Shown: positions 31,581 through 40,705, numbered from the stretch's first letter. The stretch is 64,000 bases of DNA from Streptomyces sp. JH34 (GCF_029428875.1 NZ_JAJSOO010000001.1:2356001-2420000); one strand, 5' to 3'. Translations and numbers: made by a program. Notes: generated from the letters alone by a model not told the origin.

Positions 31581-34465
31581 CTGCGTGCCTCCTCGACTGT
31601 GTCCCCCGTCTCATCGATACGACCGTCGGTACGGTCCTGGTCGGTCTGTGGGCCGCTCTCGGCGATCTCCGTCTCGACATCGCGGCGGCCGTCCTTCGCG
31701 CCCTGGTGGAAGCCGCCGAGGCGGCGTCGCAGGGCCTCCTTGTCCAGACCGCACTTGCGCTCGGTGGGCGCGGCGGACGGCGGCGCGGAAATCTTGGGGG
31801 TGCGCTTGGGCAGCCCCTTGTCGGTGAGGCGCTCGGGCACGGGTGCCGGGTCGGGCACCTCCTCGCCGAGGCCCGTCAGCGGCTGCCGGGGGCCGGGAAC
31901 GGCGTCGGCGACCGGTGCGGGTGCGGGTGCCGGATCCGTCGCGGGGCTCGTGTCGGCGGAGCGCTCGTGACGGTCGGGGCCGATGGCGTAGGGGTTCGGT
32001 GCGTCCGGCTGCACGGGCAGCCGGACCTGCATCGTGGTCTCGGCCTCGGACTCCTCGCGGATCGCGGGCTCGCCGGCCGGTGCCGGCTCGGTCGCGGGCC
32101 CGGCGGCTTCCGGTGCCGCGGATGCGGGCAGCGGGGATTCCGGTGCCACGGGCTCGGGTGCGTCCGGCTCCGGGGCCGCCGACGTGGGCTGCGGGTGCGT
32201 CTCCCGCAGGGTGCGTTCGGCCGCCTCGATCAGCGGGTCCGCGCCGGGGAGGGACGTACGGGGCGGCAGGGCGTTGGAGTTCGCCTCGGCGACGGACCCC
32301 GGGAGATTGAGCGCGGGAGCGTCCCCCGGCAGCGGCACGGGCGGCGGGGAGGCGGCGGGCGGCGCCTTGGGCAGCAGCGCCTGCGGAAGGACGACGACCG
32401 CGGTCACCCCGCTCCCCTTCTGCTCGCGCAGCTCTACCCGTACGCCGTGGCGGGCCGCCAGCAGCGAGGTCACCTGAAGACCCAGCCCGGCGCCGTCGGC
32501 GGCCTGTTCGCCTGCCTCGAAGGACGCGGGGTCGGCCAGCCTGGCATTGAGTTCGCCCATCCGGACCGCCGACATGCCGATGCCCTCGTCCTGCACGGAG
32601 AGCATCACCTCTCCGGTCTCCAGCAGCCAGCCGGAGAGCTCGACATGGGAGTCGGGCGGGGAGAAGGAGGTCGCGTTCTCCAGGAGTTCGGCGACCAGGT
32701 GGCTCACGTCGTCGGCGGCGAAGCCCGCGATCTGGGCGTGCGGCGGCAGGGACTGGATGGTGACCCGCTCGTACCGCTCGATCTCGCTGACCGCGGCGCG
32801 CAGGACGTCGACCAGCGGGATCGGGCCCACGTGCCCCTGGTTGTGCTCGGTCCCCGCGAGGACGAGCATGTTCTCGCTGTGGCGCCGCATGACGGTGGCC
32901 ATGTGGTCCAGCTTGAAGAGCGTCGCGAGGCGCTCGGTGTCCTGCTCGCGCTCCTCCATGCCCTCGATGACGCCGAGCTGGCGTTCGACGAGGCCGAGGG
33001 TGCGCAGTGACAGGTTCACGAAGGTGTGGTGCACCGTGTTCCGCAGCCGCTCGAGCTGCCCGGTGAGTTCCGCCACCTGGACCTGGAGTTCGGCCCGCTG
33101 GAGTGTGAGGGCCTCACGTCCGGCCACCAGTTCGCCGTGCTCGCCCTGCATGCTCTCGAGCCGGCCGGTGACGTCGTGGTGCAGTCCGTGCAGCTTGCCG
33201 TGCAGGGCGTTGATGGACCGTACGGCCTGGGCGAACTCGTCGTTGCGCCCGGTGTAGCGGATCGGTTCGGCGGTCTCGGGCTCGGCGGCGATGCGGCCGG
33301 CCCCGATCCGCAGGACGGCGAGGGGCTGGGTGAGGGTGCGGGCGACGGCGGTGGAGACGCCGACGGCGACCAGCAGACAGGCGCCGAGCAGGGCGAGACG
33401 GAGCTCCAGCGCGGTGACGTCGTCGTCGCGCAGTGCCGCCATCCGCTTGACCTGCGCGGTGCCCAGCGCCGACTCGACCCCGCGCATGCGGTCGAGGCGG
33501 GCGGACAGCGCCGCCTCGACCTTCCCCGGGTCGGCCTTCCGGTCGGCGTCGGACAGCTCGGGGCGGTCGGTGAGCCGCGTGAGGTACTTCTCCGCGCCGG
33601 TGACCTCGGGTCCGGTGACGGTGGAGGAGAGCCTGTCCCGGGCGGACGGCCCGGCGGCCTGGTCGAACTCGGCGAGGGAGGCGAGCTCACGCACCCGTGC
33701 CTGCTGGGCCGCGGCGCTCAGCTCGTCGCGGACGCGGTCGGCGTCGCTGTCGCCCGTGTCCTGGCCCTGGACGGGCAGACCGGTGAACGGGTCGGTCTGC
33801 TGCTGCGGCTCCGTGCCGGGCACGGCGAGTGCGGCGAGCAGCAGCCCCCGTGTGGCGGAGGCCTGCTCGACGGCGCTGCCGAGTGCGAGCGGGGCCCGGG
33901 TGGCGTCGGCGGCGCGCGGCGGGGTCTTCTCCGCGAGCTCGTCGGCGAGGTCGTGGAGCTTGGCGATGACCTCGGAGTACGCCTGGTAGGCCTCCATCGC
34001 TGAGCCCTTGCCGGTGAGGGCGGTTCTGCGGAGCGAGGGGATGGCGGCGAGGTCCCTGCGCAGCGCCGCGGGGGCGGCCTCCCGGATCTCGTCCACCTGC
34101 TGGTCGACGCGGGCCGCGGGACTCGTGGTGCCGTCCTCGCCGTCCTCCGGCTCACGGCCGCCCGCGATGTGGGCGGTCACCTCGTCGCGCTCGTCCGCGA
34201 GGGAGTGCGCGAGGGTGATCGCCTGCTGGTTCAGCTCGGCGAGCGTGACCAGCCGCTGGGACTCGTTGAGGTCGGAGGACGCCCCCAGGGCCGCCGGCGC
34301 GCCGGCGGCGATGACGGTGATCCCCACGACGGCAACGCCGGCGACGAGCCGGCTGCGTACCCGCACGGTCCGCTTGGAGGCACCCGCTGCCTGAGGCGCC
34401 GCCCCGGGTTCCACGCGCGTGCTGTCCTTGCTCCGAGGCCGCTTCTTCTGCACCGGTGCTCGCAA
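31577..34465 (-). CDS. cvnA: Conservon sensor histidine-kinase-like protein CvnA
   Basis: About 960 residues. A basic cytoplasmic start is followed by a first membrane helix (about 38-60), an extracytoplasmic nitrate/nitrite-sensing-like helical domain (60-350), a second helix (about 352-378, 'LALLGACLLVAVGVSTAVARTL') and HAMP. A dimerisation helix leads to an ATPase domain with 'DDVSHLVAELLENATSFSPPDSHV' (N box) and 'VQDEGIGMS' (G1). The last 300 residues are a Pro/Ala/Glu-rich low-complexity tail ending in 'CGLDKEALRRRLGGFHQGAKDGRRDVETE'. Conservon kinases lack a canonical His box and have no response regulator, as seen here. The exact start (TTG 34465 or GTG 34453) is uncertain. Confidence 0.9.
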   Translation of the reverse strand: MRAPVQKKRPRSKDSTRVEPGAAPQAAGASKRTVRVRSRLVAGVAVVGITVIAAGAPAALGASSDLNESQRLVTLAELNQQAITLAHSLADERDEVTAHIAGGREPEDGEDGTTSPAARVDQQVDEIREAAPAALRRDLAAIPSLRRTALTGKGSAMEAYQAYSEVIAKLHDLADELAEKTPPRAADATRAPLALGSAVEQASATRGLLLAALAVPGTEPQQQTDPFTGLPVQGQDTGDSDADRVRDELSAAAQQARVRELASLAEFDQAAGPSARDRLSSTVTGPEVTGAEKYLTRLTDRPELSDADRKADPGKVEAALSARLDRMRGVESALGTAQVKRMAALRDDDVTALELRLALLGACLLVAVGVSTAVARTLTQPLAVLRIGAGRIAAEPETAEPIRYTGRNDEFAQAVRSINALHGKLHGLHHDVTGRLESMQGEHGELVAGREALTLQRAELQVQVAELTGQLERLRNTVHHTFVNLSLRTLGLVERQLGVIEGMEEREQDTERLATLFKLDHMATVMRRHSENMLVLAGTEHNQGHVGPIPLVDVLRAAVSEIERYERVTIQSLPPHAQIAGFAADDVSHLVAELLENATSFSPPDSHVELSGWLLETGEVMLSVQDEGIGMSAVRMGELNARLADPASFEAGEQAADGAGLGLQVTSLLAARHGVRVELREQKGSGVTAVVVLPQALLPKAPPAASPPPVPLPGDAPALNLPGSVAEANSNALPPRTSLPGADPLIEAAERTLRETHPQPTSAAPEPDAPEPVAPESPLPASAAPEAAGPATEPAPAGEPAIREESEAETTMQVRLPVQPDAPNPYAIGPDRHERSADTSPATDPAPAPAPVADAVPGPRQPLTGLGEEVPDPAPVPERLTDKGLPKRTPKISAPPSAAPTERKCGLDKEALRRRLGGFHQGAKDGRRDVETEIAESGPQTDQDRTDGRIDETGDTVEEARS

Positions 34466-34822
34466 TCTTGACTCGTCCGCCCTTGAAGCAGAGGTGACGC
34501 ACGGTCACGTGAAATGGGCACCCCGCCCTGATGTGCACCGTACGGCTTCCGACCATTCCAGCGCTTTTGAGAGGGGGCCGTGCATCAACCGCTCCGCCAC
34601 TCGAACGAGTGAACCGCAATCCGGAGTTGGCGAACAAGTCTCCCCACACCGGCCGCAGGCCATGCACGGACCGCCGGGTGGAAGTTCGCGCCGGGCTTTG
34701 GCAGTATGCCCGCCCGCATATGCACGGAGCACTGTTTTCCGCCGCAGCGGGCCGTGTGACCTGCTGGTACGACCCCACCGGGGACGTGCGGGCCCCGTGA
34801 AGGCATCGTGCAGACTGGCCGG
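34466..34822. other. Divergent promoter region between cvnA and a PP2C-like gene
   Basis: About 357 bp. A short dyad GTGAC-GCACG-GTCAC lies at 34494-34508 just upstream of cvnA. The stretch 34690-34760 is locally AT-richer and may hold the plus-strand promoter. No frame with a convincing ribosome-binding site and no structured RNA was found. Confidence 0.4.
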
Positions 34823-35608
34823 ATGCGTATCGAACTCGCCACCGTGCCGGGCAGTCCCGAACGCCCCAACGAGGACTGGGCGTCGACCACCGTCCCAGCA
34901 GGAGGGCAGGGTGGCGCCCTCGTCCTCCTGGACGGCGTGACACCGCCCCCGGGCGGCGACGGCTGTGTGCACTCGGTTCCGTGGTTCACCGCGCGGCTCG
35001 GCGGCGCCCTGGCCGAACTGTCCGCTTCGCGACGGGATCTGACACTGTCCGAGATCCTTTCCGGGTCCATCCTGCGTACCGCCGACGCACACCGCTCCCC
35101 GTGTGACCTTTCTCACCCGCGCACGCCGCAGGCGACGGTGGTCCTGGCGCGTTGGGACCACCGGCGGGTCGAACACCTGGTGCTCTCCGACTCGGTGCTG
35201 CTCGTCGAGGCCCCCGACGGCACGGTCCGGCCGCTGCTCGACGACCGCCTCGACCGGCTGCCCCCGGGCTCGCTCACCTCCGAGGAGATCGCCGACGCGC
35301 GTGCGCGGAACAAGGAGGGCGGCTTCTTCACGGCGGCCGCCGACCCTCTGGTGTCGTCACGCGCGGTGACCGGCGAGACCCCGCGGGCCGAGGTCCGGGC
35401 CCTGGCGGCGCTGACCGACGGGGCGAGCCGCTGGACGGAGAAGTTCGGGGAGGGCGACTGGGCGGCCACCCTGAAGGTGCTGCGCCAGGAGGGGCCGCAG
35501 GGTCTGATCGACCGCGTCCGGGACCTGGAGCGGGCCGACACCGGCCGGGTGTACCTGCGGCGCGGCAAGACGCACGACGACGCCACGGCGCTCCTCGTGG
35601 AGCTGTAG
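34823..35608 (+). CDS. PP2C-like phosphatase domain protein
   Basis: Start at ATG 34823 (MRIELATVPGSPERPNEDWASTTV), the point where conserved sequence begins; 261 residues. It shows a reduced PP2C pattern: 'PNEDWA' near the N-terminus, 'ALVLLDGVTPPPGGDGCVHSVPWF' (the metal-binding DG), 'QATVVLARWDHRRVEHLVLSDSVLLVE' , 'LAALTDGASRW' and a C-terminal 'THDDATALLVEL' (DDAT). The key Asp residues for two metals appear present, so Ser/Thr phosphatase activity is plausible. It has no regulatory domain or membrane segment. It is divergent from the conservon, with no proven link to it. Confidence 0.78.
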   Translation: MRIELATVPGSPERPNEDWASTTVPAGGQGGALVLLDGVTPPPGGDGCVHSVPWFTARLGGALAELSASRRDLTLSEILSGSILRTADAHRSPCDLSHPRTPQATVVLARWDHRRVEHLVLSDSVLLVEAPDGTVRPLLDDRLDRLPPGSLTSEEIADARARNKEGGFFTAAADPLVSSRAVTGETPRAEVRALAALTDGASRWTEKFGEGDWAATLKVLRQEGPQGLIDRVRDLERADTGRVYLRRGKTHDDATALLVEL

Positions 35609-35628
35609 CCGTCGTCGCGGCGCGCGCC

Positions 35629-36126
35629 TCACCCCTCCGCGCGCTCGTTGAAGTGGTGCAGCAGACGCGCCAGTTCCGCGACCTCCGCCCGGTCCCAGCC
35701 CGCGAACTTGCGGGCGTAGCGGCCGCGACGGGCGTCACGGACGCTGCGGAAACGCGCGAGACCGTCGTCCGTGAGGTGCACGAGCGACGCGCGGCCGTCC
35801 GCCGGGTCGGTCTCCCGGGCCACCAGCCCGAGGCCTTCCAGGGCCCGCAGCTGGCGGCTCATGGTCGCCTTGCCCACGCCGAAGTAGGCGGCGAGGTCCG
35901 TGGCACGCTGCCGTCCCGCCGACTCCAGCCGCACGAGGAGACCGTAGGCCGCGGCTTCCAGGTCCGGGTGCACCTCGCGGGCCATCTCCCCGGAGTTGGC
36001 CCGCGCCCGGCGCAGGAAGACCGCCAACTCGCGCTCCAGGGCGAGGAACTCATGGTCCACACCATTTCCGGCCGTCGGGCCGGGTCCATCGCCGCTTCCG
36101 CTCCCGTGCACGTCAGCACCCCTCAT
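35629..36126 (-). CDS. MarR-family regulator
   Basis: 165 residues. After a Gly/Ser-rich start, the winged helix is 'YGLLVRLESAGRQRATDLAAYFGVGKATMSRQLRALEGLGLVARETDPADGRASLVHLTDDG' (about 60-122), with the Asp-Gly-Arg wing typical of MarR. The C-terminal helix 'GWDRAEVAELARLLHHFNERAE' serves dimerisation. A perfect dyad 16 bp upstream is its likely own operator. A divergently oriented lysozyme gene lies about 240 bp away and could be its target, though that is unproven. Confidence 0.92.
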   Translation of the reverse strand: MRGADVHGSGSGDGPGPTAGNGVDHEFLALERELAVFLRRARANSGEMAREVHPDLEAAAYGLLVRLESAGRQRATDLAAYFGVGKATMSRQLRALEGLGLVARETDPADGRASLVHLTDDGLARFRSVRDARRGRYARKFAGWDRAEVAELARLLHHFNERAEG

Positions 36127-36141
36127 ACGCTTTCCCGCCGA

Positions 36142-36156
36142 TGAAAGTTTCTTTCA
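36142..36156. promoter_or_regulatory. Probable MarR operator
   Basis: TGAAAG-TTT-CTTTCA, 6-bp perfect arms with a 3-nt centre, 16 bp upstream of the marR start. A/T-rich inverted repeats of this size at the promoter are typical autoregulatory MarR sites. Confidence 0.6.
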
Positions 36157-36362
36157 ACTGGGGCCATCGCCGCAGCTGGGCCAGTATTTCGCAGGCGTAG
36201 ACCTCCGGCAGTGGCCGGACCCCCTTCCGGAGCACGGGTCTACGTGCGTAGCTTCATGAGCGCCCTGGATGGCATGTCCACACCACGGCGCACGTACCGC
36301 AGGAGTGTCCCGCACCCGCTCCTGGGTCATGAGCTCCCCCACCGAGCCCTCGGAGGCACGCA

Positions 36363-37199
36363 ATGCCCGTGCACAGATCCGGAACCACATCCCCCCGCCG
36401 CCGCCCCCGCCCCTTCGCGGCCGGCACCCTCCTCGCCGCCCTCACCCTCCTCCTCACCCTGCCGGGTCCGGCCTCCGCCGTCGCGGTCCCCGAACGGGGG
36501 ACGGCGAGGATGGGCCAGGGGGTCATCGCCCACGACGGCCAGGGAAACGACTCGTCGACCGGCACCAGGGCCGTCCAGACCGAAGGCGTGGACGTCAGCG
36601 GCCACCAGGGCAACGTCGCCTGGTCGACCCTCTGGAACAGCGGCGTGAAGTGGGCCTACGTCAAGGCGACCGAGGGGACGTACTACAAGAACACGTACTT
36701 CACGCAGCAGTACACCGGTTCCTACGACGTGGGGATGATCCGGGGCACCTACCACTTCGCCACCCCGGACACGACCAGCGGCGCCGCCCAGGCGAACTAC
36801 TTCGTGGACAACGGCGGCGGCTGGTCCAAGGACGGCAGGACGCTGCCCGGCGTCCTGGACATCGAGTGGAATCCGTACGGTGCGCAGTGCTACGGCAAGA
36901 CCCAGGCCGGGATGGTCGCCTGGATCCGCGACTTCGTGAACACCTACAAGGCGCGAACCGGACGTGACGCGGTGATCTACACCGCGACCAGCTGGTGGAA
37001 GGACTGCACGGGCAACAACGCGGGCTTCGGCGCGACCAACCCGCTCTGGGTGGCCCGGTACAACACCACGGTCGGCGAACTCCCGGCCGGATGGGGTTAC
37101 TACACGATGTGGCAGTACACGTCGTCGGGTCCGACCGTCGGCGACCACAACCACTTCAACGGCGCCCTCGACCGCGTGGTGGCGCTCGCGAACGGCTGA
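36363..37199 (+). CDS. Secreted GH25 lysozyme (muramidase)
   Basis: 278 residues, start with GGAGG 8 nt upstream. A long twin-Arg-like signal peptide (RRRPRPFAAGTLLAALTLLL, cut after ASA near 39) precedes a short linker and a GH25 domain (about 75-270): 'EGVDVSGHQGNVAWSTLWNSGVKWAYVKATEG', 'GTYHFATPD', 'LPGVLDIEWNPYG' and 'YYTMWQYTSSG'. The catalytic acid pair (Asp in VDVSG, Glu in DIEW) is conserved. The enzyme cleaves the MurNAc-GlcNAc bond of peptidoglycan, like Streptomyces cellosyl. It is a single-gene unit ended by a long perfect hairpin. Confidence 0.94.
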   Translation: MPVHRSGTTSPRRRPRPFAAGTLLAALTLLLTLPGPASAVAVPERGTARMGQGVIAHDGQGNDSSTGTRAVQTEGVDVSGHQGNVAWSTLWNSGVKWAYVKATEGTYYKNTYFTQQYTGSYDVGMIRGTYHFATPDTTSGAAQANYFVDNGGGWSKDGRTLPGVLDIEWNPYGAQCYGKTQAGMVAWIRDFVNTYKARTGRDAVIYTATSWWKDCTGNNAGFGATNPLWVARYNTTVGELPAGWGYYTMWQYTSSGPTVGDHNHFNGALDRVVALANG

Positions 37200-37216
37200 T
37201 CCCCGCACGACGCGGC

Positions 37217-37257
37217 ACAGGGCCCCGGTGACCAGCCCCAGGTCACCGGGGCCCTGT
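37217..37257 (+). terminator. Strong terminator after the lysozyme gene
   Basis: Perfect 17-bp stem (ACAGGGCCCCGGTGACC and its complement) with a 7-nt loop, starting 18 bp after the stop codon. Confidence 0.8.
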
Positions 37258-37358
37258 GGTGCGCCACACCCCACTATGCACACTGCGTATACACGCTATG
37301 TATAGTCACGCCGTGCCGCACCGCCGGCGTGTGGCCGAGCCAGGGGAAGTGACGTGCT

Positions 37359-38132
37359 GTGCCAGTTGTGCCCGGAAAGATCAAGCCGTTCCGTACAGGG
37401 TTGACCGCCGCTCTGGTGTCGGTGCTCGCACTGACGCTCGGCGGATGCGCGATGCAGACCACGGCTCCCGGGTCCGCCCGCGCCGACGCCGCTTCCGACG
37501 CCAAGGGGTCGTTCGGGCAGGCGGACTGCAGGAAGGCCAAGTGCATCGCGCTGACGTTCGACGCGGGTCCGGCGAAGGCCACCCCGCACCTCCTGGACGT
37601 GCTCAAGGAGAAGAAGGTGCCCGCCACGTTCTTCCTGCTGGGCAGGGACCACGTGCTGAAGCATCCGGAGACGGTGCGGCGCATCGAGGCCGAGGGTCAC
37701 GAGGTCGCCAACCACACCTGGTCCCACGAGATCCTGACGGAGAAGGAACCCGGTGAGATACGGGCCGAGCTGGAGAGGACCCAGCTCGCGATCGAGAACA
37801 TCACCGGGAAGAGGCCCAGGCTGATGCGTCCCCCGCAGGGCCGCACCGACGACACCGTCTCCGAGGTCTGCGAGGAGCTCGGGCTCTCGCAGATCCTGTG
37901 GAGCGCGACCGCCAAGGACTACTCCACGAACGACTCCGCGCTGATCAGGAAGCGGATACTCGACCAGGCCGACAGGGACGGGGTCATCCTGCTTCACGAC
38001 ATCTACAAGGGCACGGTCCCCGCGGTGCCGGGGATCATCGACACGCTGAAGGAGCGGGGCTACACCTTCGTGACCGTCCCCCAGCTGATGGCCCCGGCGG
38101 AGCCGGGGCCCGGCACGGTCTACCGCCCCTGA
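37359..38132 (+). CDS. Polysaccharide deacetylase lipoprotein
   Basis: GTG start; 257 residues. The N-terminus is a lipoprotein signal with lipobox 'LTLGGC' (Cys about 29). The NodB-fold domain starts at 'CIALTFDAGPAKATPHLLDVLKEKKVPATFFLLG'. The usual TFDDGP is TFDAGP, so the second Asp, normally a metal ligand, is Ala. 'NHTWSHE' supplies the two His ligands, 'RLMRPPQGRTDD' the RPPxG loop and 'ILLHDIYKGT' the late His. It probably deacetylates peptidoglycan or another cell-surface glycan; the altered motif may change metal use. An AT-rich stretch at 37272-37312 with a TATAGT -10-like box probably is its promoter. Confidence 0.88.
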   Translation: MPVVPGKIKPFRTGLTAALVSVLALTLGGCAMQTTAPGSARADAASDAKGSFGQADCRKAKCIALTFDAGPAKATPHLLDVLKEKKVPATFFLLGRDHVLKHPETVRRIEAEGHEVANHTWSHEILTEKEPGEIRAELERTQLAIENITGKRPRLMRPPQGRTDDTVSEVCEELGLSQILWSATAKDYSTNDSALIRKRILDQADRDGVILLHDIYKGTVPAVPGIIDTLKERGYTFVTVPQLMAPAEPGPGTVYRP

Positions 38133-38150
38133 CCCGCCCCGCACGCGGAA

Positions 38151-38180
38151 CGGCCCGCCCTCCCTGAGGAGGACGGGCCG
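38151..38180. terminator. Hairpin between convergent deacetylase and lon genes
   Basis: CGGCCCGCCCTCC and GGAGGACGGGCCG pair over 13 positions with one mismatch around a CTGA loop. It lies between the two stop codons and can serve both genes. Confidence 0.6.
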
Positions 38181-38227
38181 CCCGTACCGGCCGTCGGCGT
38201 GATGCCACGCCCGTCACAGCATGGCGC

Positions 38228-40663
38228 CTACGCGGCGGCCGGGAGCCTGTCCTGCGCCCTGGCCGTGGCCGGGGCGAGCGCGATCTCCAGCACCTGCCGG
38301 ACGTCGGTCACCGGGTGGACGTCCAGGGTGTCGAGGACCTCCGCCGGCACGTCGTCCAGGTCGGCCTCGTTGCGCTGCGGGATCACCACGGTGGTGATGC
38401 CGGCGCGATGGGCGGCCAGCAGCTTCTGCTTCAGACCGCCGATCGGCAGCACCCGCCCGGTCAGCGACACCTCACCGGTCATCGCCACGTCCGTACGGAC
38501 CAGCCGCCCGGAGAGCAGCGAGGCCAGCGCGGTCGTCAGGGTGATACCGGCGCTCGGGCCGTCCTTCGGGACCGCACCCGCCGGGAAGTGGATGTGTACG
38601 CCCCGGTCCTTGAGGTCCGCGACCGGAAGCTCCAGCTCCGCCCCGTGCGAGCGCAGGAAGCTCAGGGCGATCTGCGCGGACTCCTTCATGACGTCGCCGA
38701 GCTGGCCGGTCAGGGTCAGCCCGGACGCCCCGGTCTCCGGATCGGCGAGCGACGCCTCGACGAACAGCACGTCACCGCCCGCTCCGGTCACCGCCAGCCC
38801 GGTGGCCACGCCCGGCACCGCGGTGCGGCGCCCGGCCGGGTCCTGCGCGGACTCGGGCACGTGGTGCGGCCGTCCGATCAGTCCCCGCAGATCCTGCTCG
38901 GACACGGTGAACGGGAACTCCCGATCGCCCAGTTCGTGCTGGGCCGCGACCTTGCGGAGCAGCCGGGCGACGGACCGCTCCAGGTTCCGGACCCCGGCCT
39001 CCCGGGTGTACTCGCCCGCCAGCTTGCGCAGTGCGGACTCGTCGAGGCCGACCTCGTCCTTCTCCAGGCCGGCACGCTCCAGCTGGCGCGGGAGCAGGTG
39101 GTCACGGGCGATGACGACCTTCTCGTCCTCGGTGTAGCCGTCCAGCGTGACCAGCTCCATGCGGTCGAGCAGGGCCTCCGGAATGGCGTCGAGGACGTTG
39201 GCGGTGGCGAGGAACACGACGTCGCTGAGGTCGAGTTCGACCTCCAGGTAGTGGTCGCGGAAGGTGTGGTTCTGCGCCGGGTCGAGCACTTCGAGCAGGG
39301 CGGCGGCCGGGTCGCCCCGGAAGTCGGAGCCGACCTTGTCGATCTCGTCGAGCAGGACGACCGGGTTCATCGACCCGGCCTCCTTGACGGCCCGGACGAT
39401 GCGTCCGGGCAGCGCGCCGACGTACGTGCGCCGGTGGCCCCGGATCTCCGCCTCGTCCCGCACCCCGCCGAGCGCGACCCGGACGAACTTGCGCCCCATG
39501 GCGTGCGCGACGGATTCGCCGAGGGAGGTCTTGCCCACGCCGGGCGGGCCGACCAGGGCCAGCACGGCACCGCCGCGCCGTCCTCCGACCACACCCAGCC
39601 CTCGGTCGGCACGCCGCTTGCGCACCGCGAGGTATTCGGTGATGCGCTCCTTCACGTCACCCAGGCCCGCGTGTTCGGCGTCGAGGATCTCCCGCGCGCC
39701 GCGGATGTCGTAGGCGTCCTCGGTGCGCTCGTTCCAGGGGAGCTCCAGGACGGTGTCCAGCCAGGTCCGGATCCAGGACCCCTCGGGGCTCTGGTCGGAG
39801 GCGCGCTCCAGCTTCTCGACCTCCTTGAGGGCCGCCTCGCGGACGTGTCCGGGGAGGTCGGCGGCCTCGACGCGTGCCCGGTAGTCGTCGGACTCGTCGC
39901 CGGAACCCGATTCGCCGTTGAGCTCGGAGAGCTCCTTGCGCACGGCGTCGAGCTGTCGCCTCAGCAGGAATTCGCGCTGCTGCTTGTCGACGCCCTCCTG
40001 GACGTCCTTGGCGATGGACTCGGCGACGTCCTGCTCGGCGAGGTGCTCGCCGAGCCACTGGATGGCCAGCTTCAGGCGGGCGACCGCGTCGGCGGTCTCC
40101 AGCAGCTGCACCTTCTGCGCCGTGGTGAGAAAGGGCGAGTAACCGGAGTTGTCGGCGAGGGTGGAGATGTCCTCGATCTGCTGGACCCGGTCCACGACCT
40201 GCCAGGCACCGCGCTTCTTCAGCCAGCTCGTCGCGAGGGCCTTGTACTCCTTGGCCAGCTCCGCGGCGGAGCCGGGCAGCGGCTCGGGCACGGCCACGTC
40301 GATCCGGGCGCCCTCCACCCACAGGGCGTTGCCGGGGCCGCTGGTCCCCGCGCCGATGCGCACCCGGTCACGGGCCCGGATGAGGGCTCCCGGGTCCCCG
40401 TCGGAGAGCCGCCCGACCTGTTCCACGGTGCCCAGGACACCGGTCCCGGTGTAGTTGCCGTCGATGCGCGGCACGAGCAGGACCTCGGGCTTGCCGCCCC
40501 CGGGCCGCGCGACGGCCTGTGCGGCCTCCACGGCGGCGCGCACCTCCGCGTCCGACAGATCGAGCGGCACCACCATTCCGGGCAGTACGACCTCGTCGTC
40601 CAGCGGCAGTACGGGCAGGTCGATCGGCGTGGACGCCCCGGAGGCGTTGGATCCTTCAGTCAT
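38228..40663 (-). CDS. lon: ATP-dependent protease Lon (LonA)
   Basis: 811 residues. The N-terminal LAN domain (about 15-220, 'LPVLPLDDEVVLPGMVVPLDL') is followed by a coiled helical region and an AAA+ module with Walker A 'GPPGVGKTS' and Walker B 'VVLLDEIDKVG'. The C-terminal Ser-Lys peptidase has 'KDGPSAGITLTTALASLL' (catalytic Ser about 703) and 'GGLKQKLLAAHRAGI' (catalytic Lys about 45 residues later). Lon degrades misfolded and regulatory proteins in the cytosol. A HAIR element sits 22 bp upstream of the start codon, so HspR repression and heat induction are expected, as reported for lon of S. lividans. Confidence 0.96.
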   Translation of the reverse strand: MTEGSNASGASTPIDLPVLPLDDEVVLPGMVVPLDLSDAEVRAAVEAAQAVARPGGGKPEVLLVPRIDGNYTGTGVLGTVEQVGRLSDGDPGALIRARDRVRIGAGTSGPGNALWVEGARIDVAVPEPLPGSAAELAKEYKALATSWLKKRGAWQVVDRVQQIEDISTLADNSGYSPFLTTAQKVQLLETADAVARLKLAIQWLGEHLAEQDVAESIAKDVQEGVDKQQREFLLRRQLDAVRKELSELNGESGSGDESDDYRARVEAADLPGHVREAALKEVEKLERASDQSPEGSWIRTWLDTVLELPWNERTEDAYDIRGAREILDAEHAGLGDVKERITEYLAVRKRRADRGLGVVGGRRGGAVLALVGPPGVGKTSLGESVAHAMGRKFVRVALGGVRDEAEIRGHRRTYVGALPGRIVRAVKEAGSMNPVVLLDEIDKVGSDFRGDPAAALLEVLDPAQNHTFRDHYLEVELDLSDVVFLATANVLDAIPEALLDRMELVTLDGYTEDEKVVIARDHLLPRQLERAGLEKDEVGLDESALRKLAGEYTREAGVRNLERSVARLLRKVAAQHELGDREFPFTVSEQDLRGLIGRPHHVPESAQDPAGRRTAVPGVATGLAVTGAGGDVLFVEASLADPETGASGLTLTGQLGDVMKESAQIALSFLRSHGAELELPVADLKDRGVHIHFPAGAVPKDGPSAGITLTTALASLLSGRLVRTDVAMTGEVSLTGRVLPIGGLKQKLLAAHRAGITTVVIPQRNEADLDDVPAEVLDTLDVHPVTDVRQVLEIALAPATARAQDRLPAAA

Positions 40664-40684
40664 GATCTCCCCTTAGGCAGGCAA

Positions 40685-40705
40685 GTTGAGCTATGTGGAC
40701 TCAAT
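40685..40705. promoter_or_regulatory. HAIR element (HspR operator) of lon
   Basis: GTTGAGC-TATGTGG-ACTCAAT matches the HAIR consensus CTTGAGT-N7-ACTCAAG at 11 of 14 arm positions with the exact 7-nt spacer. It is 22 bp upstream of the lon start, the place where HspR, the MerR-type heat-shock repressor, would block transcription. Confidence 0.78.
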
